Positions 24,747 through 33,399 of a stretch of DNA of 64,000 nt are shown one piece after another. Position 1 is the stretch's first letter; each line of letters opens with the position of its first letter. The DNA is from UBA11606 sp964504305 (GTDB taxonomy: Bacteria > Actinomycetota > Acidimicrobiia > Acidimicrobiales > Aldehydirespiratoraceae): positions 434,001 to 498,000 of the forward strand of contig CAZDEB010000001.1 of NCBI GenBank assembly GCA_964504305.1. The letters are read 5' to 3'. The translations under genes and the position numbers were made by a program. The notes beneath the pieces are model-generated. The model made no database searches, was not told where the DNA came from, and saw nothing but the letters and a program-made list of their open reading frames with translations.

Positions 24747-26044
24747 ACGAATCCGAGTTTACGATGCCGCTCGAACACGAAGTGGTCGAGGGCGGTCCGT
24801 GGAGCGACGACCAAGCCCCTGCCGGAGCGGCCCGGGCGCTGTTACTCGGCGTCTTCATGTTGATGGCCGGCAACGGCTTGCAGGGATCCTTGATCGGTGT
24901 GCGAACCGAGACCGAGGGCTTCTCGGTTGCGACTGCCGGCGTGATCATGGCCGCCTACTTCGGCGGCTTTCTTGCCGGAAGCCGTTACGCCGAATACCTG
25001 CTGGCCCGCGTGGGCCATATCCGAGTCTTTGCCGGGCTGGCATCCATGGCCTCCACCGCGGTGTTGATCCACGCTCTGTTCATCAACGCCATCACGTGGG
25101 GACTGATGAGGTTCGTGACCGGAATGTGCATGGCCGGGCTCTATGTGGTCATCGAGTCCTGGCTCAACGACCTGGCCACCAACGCTACGCGTGGGCGACT
25201 CCTGTCGCTCTACATGGTTTGCACGATGGGCGGGATGACGGTTGGCCAGTTCTTGCTCAAGGCCGCTCACCCCGACGGATTCGAGCTGTTCATGTTGTCG
25301 TCCGTGCTGGTTTCGGCGGCCCTTGTGCCCGTGGCGTTGTCGGCGTCGAGCAATCCACCGCTCGGGGTTCCCGAGTCTTTGTCGTTCAGGGATCTGGTCA
25401 AGCTGGTGCCGCTGGGAGTGTTTAGTTCCTTTTGGCAAGGGGCGTCTTCGGGCATCTTGATCGGACTGGGCGCGGTGTACGCCGTCGCCGTCGATGTTCC
25501 CGACGGTCGTATTCCGGCTTTCCTCGCCGCGCCTCTCGTTGGTTCGCTCATTATGCAGTGGCCGATCGGTCGCCTATCCGACTCGGTGCCGCGTCGAAAC
25601 GTGATGTTGGTCGTTGCTGCAGTGGCGACCGGCGCGTCGGCGATGCTCACTGCTGTCGAGCCTGGATCGTGGCTTTCGGTGGGGCTGATTTTCGTGGTCG
25701 GCGCGATGTCGTTCCCCCTCTATTCGCTCACCATTGCCTATACCGCCGACTGGTTACCGTCGTCACAAATCACCGCCGGATCAGCAGCGCTGGTGCGGGT
25801 CAACGGAGTCGGAGCCCTCATTGGTCCGCTCGGCGCCGCGGCCGTGATGGCGATCTGGTCAGAGGTTTTCTTCTTTTGGGCAATGGCGTTAACCCACGGC
25901 GTGATTGCGGGCTATCTGGTCGTGCGCATAGCGGCCGTCGACGCGGTCCCGGTCCACAAGCAGGGAACGTTCATGGCGTTCCCGGCGCGTGCTTCGAGTG
26001 CCGCGGTGGCGATGCTGACTCGACGCCGCCATTTCCGTCACTGA
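24743..26044 (+). CDS. MFS transporter (YcaD-like), coupled to dmdA-like gene
   Basis: Starting at ATG 24743 (ATGA overlap with the preceding stop), the 433-residue protein has about twelve membrane helices with a central charged loop. The region VIESWLNDLATNATRGRLLSLY is typical of the YcaD/UMF group of major facilitator transporters. The C-terminal tail is short and basic. Its coupling to the DmdA-like gene suggests it moves DMSP, a related osmolyte or a product, but the sequence alone does not show the substrate. It ends directly against the convergent dehydrogenase gene with no intergenic base. Confidence 0.82.
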   Translation: MNESEFTMPLEHEVVEGGPWSDDQAPAGAARALLLGVFMLMAGNGLQGSLIGVRTETEGFSVATAGVIMAAYFGGFLAGSRYAEYLLARVGHIRVFAGLASMASTAVLIHALFINAITWGLMRFVTGMCMAGLYVVIESWLNDLATNATRGRLLSLYMVCTMGGMTVGQFLLKAAHPDGFELFMLSSVLVSAALVPVALSASSNPPLGVPESLSFRDLVKLVPLGVFSSFWQGASSGILIGLGAVYAVAVDVPDGRIPAFLAAPLVGSLIMQWPIGRLSDSVPRRNVMLVVAAVATGASAMLTAVEPGSWLSVGLIFVVGAMSFPLYSLTIAYTADWLPSSQITAGSAALVRVNGVGALIGPLGAAAVMAIWSEVFFFWAMALTHGVIAGYLVVRIAAVDAVPVHKQGTFMAFPARASSAAVAMLTRRRHFRH

Positions 26045-26962
26045 TCAGTCGACAACGTCCCACGGGGCGGTCCAGTCGCCCGCGAGTCGAAACGACAACT
26101 GCGCATCGTCTTCAAGGCGTTTGGCCACGTGAAGTTCGCCGACGTCGGGGCCGTAACGTTCGGCCGCGTCGGCGAACGCCGAGCGGGCCGCGTCGGTCAT
26201 GACCAGCTCGGCATCGACGTTCGTGCCCAGGTCGTGGAGTAGCCCCAGATCTTTGAGGCAAAGGTCAAGGGTGAATGATGGGTCGTAGTGGCCGGCGAAG
26301 ATCGAGGGACCGTCGTGGCGGGCAACGAAGGAATCGCCTACCGAGTCGGTGATGGCGTCGTAGAGGACCGAGAGTTCGACGCCGTTGGCCATTCCCAACG
26401 CGAACCCTTCGCCGATCGAGGCCGCATGAATAAACCACAGCTGATTGGTGACGAGTTTGACGACGTTGCCGGTCCCGAGACCGCCGCATTCGATTACCCG
26501 GCCCAGATGAGAAAGAACGGGAACAACTCGATCGAGGCCCTCGCGTGGGCCGCCAGCAAACAAGGTCAGGCGACCGTTGCGAGCGCCGTCGACGGCCCCG
26601 GTGAGAGGCGAGTCGACCACGAGCACGCCATCAGGGGACTCGTCGCTGAGCTCGGCCACCAGCTCGCGACGGTTCGTGGTGAGGTCGGCCCACACCGATC
26701 CGGGCCGTAACGCGGCGAGCGCGCCGCCGGCCCGCATGACCGCGATGACGTGGTCAGGTCGGGGCAGCGAGGTCAACAAGATGTCGCAACGACGAGCCAC
26801 GTCGGCCGCGTCGGACCCGCGGCTGGCGCCCGCCCCAACAGCGGCGTCGACTGCTTCGTCGCGTAGGTCGAAAGCAATTACGTCGAACCCGGCCTCAACC
26901 AGGTTGAGACACATGGGAAGTCCCATGTTGCCCAGACCGATGAACCCAATACTGTCCGCCAT
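26045..26962 (-). CDS. 3-hydroxyisobutyrate dehydrogenase-like NAD(P)-dependent reductase
   Basis: The 305-residue protein has an N-terminal Rossmann domain opening IGFIGLGNMGLPMCLNL, a substrate-binding DSPLTGAVDGARNG and the catalytic lysine in GNVVKLVTNQ. This family reduces or oxidises beta-hydroxyacids and semialdehydes (3-hydroxyisobutyrate, tartronate semialdehyde and similar). It is the last gene of the corrinoid operon, 3 bp after MttB. Its place there suggests oxidation of the carbon skeleton left after demethylation or DMSP cleavage, but this is inference. Confidence 0.87.
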   Translation of the reverse strand: MADSIGFIGLGNMGLPMCLNLVEAGFDVIAFDLRDEAVDAAVGAGASRGSDAADVARRCDILLTSLPRPDHVIAVMRAGGALAALRPGSVWADLTTNRRELVAELSDESPDGVLVVDSPLTGAVDGARNGRLTLFAGGPREGLDRVVPVLSHLGRVIECGGLGTGNVVKLVTNQLWFIHAASIGEGFALGMANGVELSVLYDAITDSVGDSFVARHDGPSIFAGHYDPSFTLDLCLKDLGLLHDLGTNVDAELVMTDAARSAFADAAERYGPDVGELHVAKRLEDDAQLSFRLAGDWTAPWDVVD

Positions 26963-26965
26963 GAT

Positions 26966-28513
26966 CTAGTAAGCCGCGTCCGGCATCTCGGACTTGCGTC
27001 GGGCGATGAAGTCGGTGAGTTCGGCGTCTATTGCTTCGTCGAGTCCGGGGCCTTCGTAAGCCCCAAGCATCTGTTTCCAGGTCTTGTTGGCCCGCTCGGC
27101 AGCAGTGAGGCTGCCTTCGTCGGTCCATTGCTCGAAACTGTTGTTGTCGGCCTCGGTCGACCGGAAGAACGCGGTCTCGAAGTTGGCGAGGGTGTGGGCG
27201 TTGCCGAGGAAATGTTCTCCGGGCGCATTGGTGCGAAAGGCGTCCATCGCTTGAGCGTTTTCGCTCATGTCGATGCCGCGCGCGTAAACGCCCATCATGC
27301 CCAGTTGGTCGGCATCGAGGATCAGCTTCTCGAATCCGAGCGCGAGTCCACCTTCTTGCCACCCGGCGGCGTGGAGCACAAAGTTCACTCCCGCGTTGAC
27401 GGTTGGGATGATGGTCGACGCCGACTCGTAGGCGGCTTGAGCGTCTGGGTACTTAGACGACGTGAACTGGCCGCCGGAACGAAATGGCACACCAACTCGT
27501 CGAGCCAGCGACGCCATTACGTTGAGGGCCTGACCGGCTTCGGGAGTGCCGAAGGTGGGTGCGCCGGTGGCCATCGACATCGATGAGGCGAACGTACCGA
27601 AGATGACCGGCGCCCCCGGACGAACCAGCTGCACATAGGCCATGCCCGATAGCGCCTCGGCCAGGGCTTGGGCGGCGAGTCCCGCGACAGTTACCGGCGA
27701 CATCGCGCCGGCCAAAATGAATGGTGACATGATGCAGGCTTGGTTGGCTCGGGCGTAGACGGTCGCGGCGCCGAGCATGGTGGCGTCCCATCGCAGCGGC
27801 GACGACGCGTTGATGAGCGACGTCATCACTGGCCGATCTTGGAGGTCGCCGCCGAAACCAATTCGAGCCAATTCGATTGAGTCCGCGGCCCGTTCCGGAG
27901 CGGTAACCGAACCCATGAACGGCTTGTCGCTGTATTTGATGTGGGAGTACACCATGTCGAGGTGGCGTTTGTTGACCGGCACGTCGACGGGCTCGCACAC
28001 TGTTCCGCCGCTGTGGTGGAGGTAAGGCAGGTCGTACACCAGCTTCACGATGTTGCGGAAGTCCTCGATCGTGCCGTAGCGGCGACCATTGTCGAGATCC
28101 ATCACAAACGGAGACCCGTAGTTGGGGGCGAAGACGGTGCAGTTCTCGCCGATCTTCACACTGCGAGTCGGATTGCGAGCGTGCTGGATGAACGACTTGG
28201 GGGCGTTTTGTTGAACGATCTCGCGGCACATCCCTTTGGGGAACTTGACCAAGTCGCCATCGACGGTTGCCCCGGCTTGCCTCCACAGTTCTAGCGCTTC
28301 GGGGGTTTCCTGAAAGCCAATTCCGATCTCGGACAGAATGATTTCGGCGTTGTCCTCGATTTGGGAAAGGGCATCGTCGTCGAGCATGTCGACTGGCGCG
28401 AGCTTGCGTTCCAGGTACGGCACCGTTTCGGCCAACGCGCCTGCCCGGGCCGCTTGACGGCCAGCGCGTCCGCCTCCTCGGCGTCCGCCCCTTCGCCCCT
28501 CGTTCTCGGTCAT
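26966..28513 (-). CDS. MttB-family corrinoid methyltransferase, second paralogue, non-pyrrolysine
   Basis: The ATG at 28511-28513 gives 515 residues; it overlaps the stop of the RamA-like gene (ATGA). Family features include LINASSPLRWDATML, SPFILAGAMSPVTVAG, VIFGTFASSMSMATGAPTFG and VLHAAGWQEGGLALG. No in-frame amber codon interrupts the gene, so no pyrrolysine is used and the substrate is probably a quaternary amine such as glycine betaine, proline betaine or carnitine. The N-terminus is a striking Arg/Gly tail (EGRRGGRRGGGRAGRQAARA). It sits in a full methyl-transfer operon with its likely corrinoid partner, unlike the paralogue at 1819-3354. Confidence 0.9.
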   Translation of the reverse strand: MTENEGRRGGRRGGGRAGRQAARAGALAETVPYLERKLAPVDMLDDDALSQIEDNAEIILSEIGIGFQETPEALELWRQAGATVDGDLVKFPKGMCREIVQQNAPKSFIQHARNPTRSVKIGENCTVFAPNYGSPFVMDLDNGRRYGTIEDFRNIVKLVYDLPYLHHSGGTVCEPVDVPVNKRHLDMVYSHIKYSDKPFMGSVTAPERAADSIELARIGFGGDLQDRPVMTSLINASSPLRWDATMLGAATVYARANQACIMSPFILAGAMSPVTVAGLAAQALAEALSGMAYVQLVRPGAPVIFGTFASSMSMATGAPTFGTPEAGQALNVMASLARRVGVPFRSGGQFTSSKYPDAQAAYESASTIIPTVNAGVNFVLHAAGWQEGGLALGFEKLILDADQLGMMGVYARGIDMSENAQAMDAFRTNAPGEHFLGNAHTLANFETAFFRSTEADNNSFEQWTDEGSLTAAERANKTWKQMLGAYEGPGLDEAIDAELTDFIARRKSEMPDAAY

Positions 28514-30564
28514 GTTGACTCCTGTCTTGCAGTTCGGCGGCGGCGTCGGCCGTGGCCGGGCCCGCCTTCGGATTCGATTCGTGGTGGAAGTTCGACAATG
28601 CTCGCCAAATGCGGTGACGGAGCAGTGGCGTGCGGGAATGCCATAGCGGCGACGAAAAGGTCTTGAAAGCGCGGCTCGGTTGCCGTTTCGATCTTCTCGA
28701 TATCGCTGACCGCTTTGGCGATCTCGGCCCGCTGAGAGCGCGAGACCAGCATCCGCACCGCTCCAGCCCCCGACGAGTTCCCGACCGCCTTGACTGCTTC
28801 GACCGGGCAATCCGGCACCAGTCCCAGGACCAACGCGTAGACCGGGTCGATGTGGGCTCCGAAGGCACCGGCGAGGCGAATGTCGTGTACCTCCGAAATG
28901 CCGGCATGTTCCATCAGCAGATCGATGCCTGCCCGGAGCGCAGAGCCCGCCAACTGGATCTGACGGATGTCGTTTTGGGTGATCGCCAACTGCGGCTGAT
29001 CGCCTTGGTCGGTAGTGACGACGTCGCGGATCACATAGTCGAACGTGCGGCCATTGGCCACGACCCGGTCGGTACGGTCGCCAAGCGCTCCCTGTATTAC
29101 TCCGTTTTGATCACAGATCCCGGACAGGTAGATCTCGCCGACGACCTCGATGATGGCTGATCCGCACAAGCCGGCGATGTCGAGCGAAGCGGTCTGGGCC
29201 GCGAATTCGGGTTCGTCAGACCACGCTTGGGCTCCGATCACCTTGTAGCGGGGCTCGAGGGTTTCGCGGTCGATGCGGATCCGTTCGATCGCGCCAGCGG
29301 TGGCCCTCATACCCGACGAGATCTGAGCACCCTCGAAGGCGGGCCCAGTTGGTGACGAGGCCGCGTAGGTTCTGTCGGCGGTTCCCAAAACAATCTCGGC
29401 GTTGGTGCCGATGTCGACCATCAGTTGAGGTGAGTCGCAGCGATGAGTGCCTTCGTTGAGGGTGGCCGCCGCGGCATCGGCCCCAACATGGCCTGCGATG
29501 CATGGCCCGATATGGGCGCGTGCGGCCGGGAGTTCGAGTTCGAGATCGGCGGCTCGCATGTCGACCGGCGCGCTGACCGTAAGGGTGAACGGCGCAGCCC
29601 CGAGCGGGGTTGGGTCGATGCCGAGCAGCAGGTGATGCATGACCGGGTTGCCAACCAGCACCATGTCGTGAATCCGCGGGAGGACATCGTTGTCCTCGCC
29701 GTGGTTGGCTGCCGCGGCCAGGTCTTGGACCACGTCGTTGATCGCCGAACGAATCGCCGAGGTGAGTTGGCGATCGCCGCCCGGGTTCATCATCACGTAG
29801 GACACCCGGCTCATGAGATCTTCGCCGAACCGGATCTGGGGATTCATGGCTCCACCGGTCGCGACTACTTCGCCGGTTGCCAGATCTATCAGGTAGCCGG
29901 CGAGAGTGGTCGATCCGACATCGATCGCGACCCCAAATATCGTTTCGTCGAAACCGGGCCGGACATCGATCACGGTCCTGTCGTTGTGGACAATTGCGGT
30001 CACGGCCCGCTGGCCCTCGACGATTGCAGGATGCAAACGTGGGAGTACCAGCGGCTCGATGGTTAGGTCGGGGAGCGACCATTGCGATGCCAACGCTTCG
30101 TACAGAATCTCGACATCGGAGCGTTCGTCACCGAGTTCGAGTTTGGGTAGTTCGACGTAGCGGGCGGTTATGACGGGATCGAGGGTCAGCCCTTCCAGGT
30201 CGATCTGCTTGCGAACAACCGGGCGATGCACCTGACTGGCCGCAGGGACATCGACGACAACATCAGCGAGAACTCGGGCTTGGCAACCGAGGCGACTCCC
30301 TTCTGCGATCTTGCGTCGACCTTTGTAGGCGTCCTCGCTGGTCGACCAACCAGAGATGGCTGCGTCGGTCGATGTGATGTTCCATTTGGCGAACTCGCCG
30401 AACGAAGGGGTGACTTGGCAGCGCCCGCACAGGCCACGCCCGCCGCAGGTCGAGTCGATGTCGACGCCGATCGAACGAGCGGCGTCGAGAACGGTGGTCT
30501 CGGGCGCGACATTAACGTGCACCCCCGACGGGGTGAACACCACGGTCACGTCATCGGGCGGCAA
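28510..30564 (-). CDS. RamA-like corrinoid activation protein (2Fe-2S ferredoxin plus ASKHA ATPase domain)
   Basis: The 684-residue protein starts with a plant-type ferredoxin domain whose cluster ligands are visible as C40, C46, C49 and C94. The rest is the ASKHA/DUF4445 module, with GVAIDVGSTTLAGYLIDL, MVDIGTNAEIVLG and LAGAFGAHIDP. Such proteins use ATP to reduce oxidised cob(II)alamin back to the active cob(I) state on the corrinoid protein. It stands between the THF methyltransferase gene and MttB, overlapping the latter. The C-terminus is Arg-rich (GHGRRRRRTARQEST), a feature shared with its operon partners. Confidence 0.9.
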   Translation of the reverse strand: MPPDDVTVVFTPSGVHVNVAPETTVLDAARSIGVDIDSTCGGRGLCGRCQVTPSFGEFAKWNITSTDAAISGWSTSEDAYKGRRKIAEGSRLGCQARVLADVVVDVPAASQVHRPVVRKQIDLEGLTLDPVITARYVELPKLELGDERSDVEILYEALASQWSLPDLTIEPLVLPRLHPAIVEGQRAVTAIVHNDRTVIDVRPGFDETIFGVAIDVGSTTLAGYLIDLATGEVVATGGAMNPQIRFGEDLMSRVSYVMMNPGGDRQLTSAIRSAINDVVQDLAAAANHGEDNDVLPRIHDMVLVGNPVMHHLLLGIDPTPLGAAPFTLTVSAPVDMRAADLELELPAARAHIGPCIAGHVGADAAAATLNEGTHRCDSPQLMVDIGTNAEIVLGTADRTYAASSPTGPAFEGAQISSGMRATAGAIERIRIDRETLEPRYKVIGAQAWSDEPEFAAQTASLDIAGLCGSAIIEVVGEIYLSGICDQNGVIQGALGDRTDRVVANGRTFDYVIRDVVTTDQGDQPQLAITQNDIRQIQLAGSALRAGIDLLMEHAGISEVHDIRLAGAFGAHIDPVYALVLGLVPDCPVEAVKAVGNSSGAGAVRMLVSRSQRAEIAKAVSDIEKIETATEPRFQDLFVAAMAFPHATAPSPHLASIVELPPRIESEGGPGHGRRRRRTARQEST

Positions 30565-30582
30565 CGGAAGACCTATCGGCGG

Positions 30583-31488
30583 TTAGGCCGAGCGGCGTCG
30601 ACCGCCGGCGCGACGACGGGCTCCGCCTTCGCCGCCGCCGGCGTTGGGGTCACGGTTCTCTTTGATCCAGGCGGCACAGTTGGTGTCGTTGCCAGCGAGC
30701 ACGTCGGCAGCCATGACCGAAGTCTTAACTTCGGCGTGCATGGGGTTCATGATCGCCGAAGTCATGCCGGCTCCCATCGCCATGGCCAGGAACGTGCCTG
30801 TGACGTGGTGGCGGTTGGGCAGGCCGAAGCTCACGTTGGACGCGCCACACGTGGTGTTGACCCCTAGTTCGTCGCGTAGGCGACGTACCAAGGCAAACAC
30901 CTGTTGGCCCGCTGTTCCCATCGCTCCAATCGGCATGACGAGTGGATCCACAACAACGTCGTGGGCGGGGATGCCGTAGTCGGCCGCAGCGTGCACGATC
31001 TTCTTGGCTACCTCAAAGCGCACGTCGGGGTCCTCGCTGATCCCGGTCTCGTCGTTGGAGATGGCCACAACCGCGGCACCAGCCTTGGCGACCAAGGGAA
31101 GCACACGCTCGAGTACTTCGAGTTCGCCGGTAACGGAGTTGATGAGCGGCTTGCCCTGGTAGGCCTCGATGCCGGCTTCGAGCGCTTCGATGATCGAAGA
31201 GTCGATGGCGAGTGGCACGTCGGTCACCGACTGCACCAGCTTGATGGCCTGAGCCAGCAACGCTGGTTCGTCGGCCAAGGGAATGCCGGCATTGACGTCG
31301 AGCATCTGCGCACCGGCGGCGACCTGAGCAAGCGCATCGGCTTCGACACGGCTGAAGTCGCCGTTTTTCATTTCTTCGGCGAGGAGCTTGCGGCCAGTGG
31401 GGTTGATGCGTTCGCCGATCATGACGAACGGACGGCCAAAGCCGATAACTACTTCTTTGGTCGCCGAGCTGATCACGGTTTCGGTCAT
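30583..31488 (-). CDS. mtgA: Methyl-corrinoid:tetrahydrofolate methyltransferase (MtgA/MtrH type)
   Basis: The 301-residue protein is a pterin-binding (DHPS-like) TIM barrel, with MIGERINPTGRKLLAEEM, AQMLDVNAG, PLAIDSS, LINSV and GASNVSFGLPNR. In MtgA-type systems it takes the methyl group from the methylated corrinoid protein and gives methyl-tetrahydrofolate. The start overlaps the PF13769 gene (ATGA). A basic, Gly-rich extension ends the protein (GGARRRAGGRRRSA) beyond the barrel. The direction and the symbol follow the operon context with MttB and the corrinoid protein. Confidence 0.87.
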   Translation of the reverse strand: MTETVISSATKEVVIGFGRPFVMIGERINPTGRKLLAEEMKNGDFSRVEADALAQVAAGAQMLDVNAGIPLADEPALLAQAIKLVQSVTDVPLAIDSSIIEALEAGIEAYQGKPLINSVTGELEVLERVLPLVAKAGAAVVAISNDETGISEDPDVRFEVAKKIVHAAADYGIPAHDVVVDPLVMPIGAMGTAGQQVFALVRRLRDELGVNTTCGASNVSFGLPNRHHVTGTFLAMAMGAGMTSAIMNPMHAEVKTSVMAADVLAGNDTNCAAWIKENRDPNAGGGEGGARRRAGGRRRSA

Positions 31489-31829
31489 GGGTTGTCTCCG
31501 GGTTGGACAGGGTCGAGCCCGCCGTTGGCGACGAACGCCTCGAGTCGGTCACGGTGGAATTCGGTTTGTAGGGTGTCGACGGCAGCTTGGGCTGCGGCGA
31601 GTGGGTCGCCATCGACCGGCGAGGGGACCCGTCGCCATTCGTTGACGTAATCGTTCGTGTCGGTCAGCCCCGCGACTCCGGCAGCGCGGTCGATGGCGTG
31701 CTGAAAGCGGTCTTCGAGCAGGAGTTTTTGGCTCGTACCGTCGGCTCCGGTCGCGGTGACCTGAGCAGGGATGTCACGCCAATAGATGGTGACCAGCCCG
31801 GGTCCTCCCCGGGGGCGTCGCCGGCTCAT
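31485..31829 (-). CDS. Small 'virulence factor' family protein (PF13769-like), function unknown
   Basis: The 114-residue protein contains VTIYWRDIPAQVTATG and RFQHAIDRAAGVAGLTDTNDYV, matching the small conserved family labelled virulence factor (PF13769). The label says little about function. The gene overlaps both neighbours by ATGA (DUF1638 before it, MtgA after it), so it is made together with the methyl-transfer enzymes. The N-terminus SRRRPRGGPG is basic and Gly-containing, like other proteins of this operon. A structural or assembly role in the corrinoid system is my inference. Confidence 0.75.
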   Translation of the reverse strand: MSRRRPRGGPGLVTIYWRDIPAQVTATGADGTSQKLLLEDRFQHAIDRAAGVAGLTDTNDYVNEWRRVPSPVDGDPLAAAQAAVDTLQTEFHRDRLEAFVANGGLDPVQPGDNP

Positions 31830-32464
31830 TGCTCGCCCCCACCAGATGTCTTGCCGGCAGTAGGGGTCCTTCTGGCAATGGAAACTATGGCCGGTTCGAG
31901 GTCGCCGTAGGTCGTGGCGATCCGCTCGAACTTGAGACCGAGTTTGTCGGCCGCGGCCTGACCCCGGGCATCAAGATCGGGGTTGGTGGTCTGGGCTAGA
32001 TAAATCATTTTGGTGTAGTTGCCGAAGTACATGTCGCGCAGTTCGGGATGGGCTTGGATACCGAGCCCATCCATGATGATGCGGTCGAAGTGCTTGACGA
32101 GATAGTCGGTGAGATAGAACGCGGTTGGATCGTTGTGGTGAAGGTCGAGAAATTCTTGTTGTCCGGCGAAGAACTGGTAGCAGTGATCGCCGGGAAGCAT
32201 TTCGATGCCGGCCTTGGCACAAATGTCGGCCAATTCGCCGGCCGTGCCACAGTCGGCGTAGCCGAGCAGGATTTGGTCGTACTTCCCTTCGGCTCGTGCC
32301 AGCCGTTCGCGGACCGCATCGGGGATGTCGGTCGGACGATTGTGCAAGATGGCCGGCAGACATTCGAGGGTGACATTGTCGAGTTCGTGAATCCGCGAAA
32401 TATCGCGAATCTCACGAGCAAGTGCGCCACATGCCAATATCAGGACCCGTGGCGCGTCGCTCAC
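31826..32464 (-). CDS. DUF1638 domain protein
   Basis: The 212-residue soluble protein begins VLILACGALAREI and contains LLGYADCGTAGELADIC and MLPGDHCYQFFAG, with conserved cysteines and a histidine suited to metal binding. These match DUF1638 proteins, which are often found near corrinoid methyltransferases. It overlaps the corrinoid-protein gene upstream and the PF13769 gene downstream. No biochemical function is established as far as I know. Metal or cofactor handling for the corrinoid system is a reasonable guess from motif and context. Confidence 0.82.
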   Translation of the reverse strand: MSDAPRVLILACGALAREIRDISRIHELDNVTLECLPAILHNRPTDIPDAVRERLARAEGKYDQILLGYADCGTAGELADICAKAGIEMLPGDHCYQFFAGQQEFLDLHHNDPTAFYLTDYLVKHFDRIIMDGLGIQAHPELRDMYFGNYTKMIYLAQTTNPDLDARGQAAADKLGLKFERIATTYGDLEPAIVSIARRTPTAGKTSGGGEQ

Positions 32465-33150
32465 GCCGCTCGGCGGGCGGCGACCAGCGCGCTCGCGGTT
32501 TCGGCCGCAACCGCCGCATCTCGACAGTAGGCATCGGCACCGATGGCCTCGCCGAACTCTTCGTTGAGCGGAGCCCCACCGACCAGAACGATGTAGTCGT
32601 CGCGCATGCCCTTTTCGACGAGGGTGTCGATGACGACCTTCATGTAAGGCATCGTGGTGGTGAGCAGAGCCGACATGCCGAGGATGTCGGGTTTGTGTTC
32701 TTCGAGCGCGGCCAGGAACTCGTCGACGTCGGTGTTGATGCCGAGGTTGAACACTTCGAAGCCTGCACCCTCGAGCATCATGGCGACAAGGTTCTTGCCA
32801 ATGTCGTGAATGTCGCCCTTGACGGTGCCAACAACGACGGTGCCGATCGGCTCAGCGCCAGTTTCGGCGAGAAGGGGACGCAAGATCGCCATGCCGGCTT
32901 TCATGGCGTTGGCGGCTAGAAGCACCTCGGGGACAAACAAGATGCCGTCGCGAAAATCGATCCCGACGATGCGCATACCTTCGACCAGTGCGTCGTTGAG
33001 GGTGCGGCCAGCGCTCCATCCGCGACCCAACAAGATGTTGACACCCTCGACTATTTCGTCGGCCAAACCGTCGTAAAGGTCGTCGTGCATCTGGGCGGTG
33101 AGATCCTCGTCGCTCAGAGCGTTGAGATCGATCTCTTCCTCGTCAGACAT
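32461..33150 (-). CDS. mtgC: Corrinoid (B12)-binding methyl carrier protein, MttC/MtgC type
   Basis: The 229-residue protein has an N-terminal helical cap domain (about 25-95) and a C-terminal B12-binding domain. The cobalt-ligand motif D-x-H-x-x-G is at 113-118 in KGDIHDIGKN, followed by GMSALLTTTMPYM. It carries the methyl group between MttB and MtgA and is reactivated by the RamA-like protein, all encoded downstream. The N-terminus is strongly acidic (SDEEEIDLNALSDEDL), in contrast to the Arg-rich tails of its partners. It is the first gene of the seven-gene operon; a candidate operator lies 61 bp upstream. Confidence 0.92.
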   Translation of the reverse strand: MSDEEEIDLNALSDEDLTAQMHDDLYDGLADEIVEGVNILLGRGWSAGRTLNDALVEGMRIVGIDFRDGILFVPEVLLAANAMKAGMAILRPLLAETGAEPIGTVVVGTVKGDIHDIGKNLVAMMLEGAGFEVFNLGINTDVDEFLAALEEHKPDILGMSALLTTTMPYMKVVIDTLVEKGMRDDYIVLVGGAPLNEEFGEAIGADAYCRDAAVAAETASALVAARRAA

Positions 33151-33210
33151 GCGGCACTCCTGAGTTGGGGTCAGCTTGTCTGACCGGTGACATGACAGTT
33201 TCTCTATTTA

Positions 33211-33232
33211 GTTGTTCCGCGCACGGAACAAC
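33211..33232. promoter_or_regulatory. Candidate operator GTTGTTCCG-N4-CGGAACAAC before the corrinoid operon
   Basis: Perfect 9-bp inverted repeat separated by CGCA, 61 bp upstream of the corrinoid-protein start and inside the 249-bp divergent region shared with leuS. Its length and position fit the binding site of a dimeric regulator controlling the methyl-transfer operon. No regulator gene is adjacent; the IclR protein at 1073 is the nearest candidate, but its own upstream palindrome differs. Confidence 0.5.
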
Positions 33233-33399
33233 GATGTGGTCCTAGCTCAGCGCGAACCGAACTCTGTGCCGCATCGTGGAACTGTACCGTATCATGAAAC
33301 ACATAGCCGCGAAAAGGGACTTCTTGCCTGATTTCTCGCGAACATCGCGAAACAAATCTCTGGGCTGGGTGAACCTCGTGGTCGGTAGTCTTGGCGGCT

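Noticed and set aside
26966..28513. Possible pyrrolysine (amber) codon in the MttB genes
   Set aside because: Both MttB genes are continuous full-length frames without an internal TAG, and no pyl genes are seen, so they are the non-pyrrolysine type.
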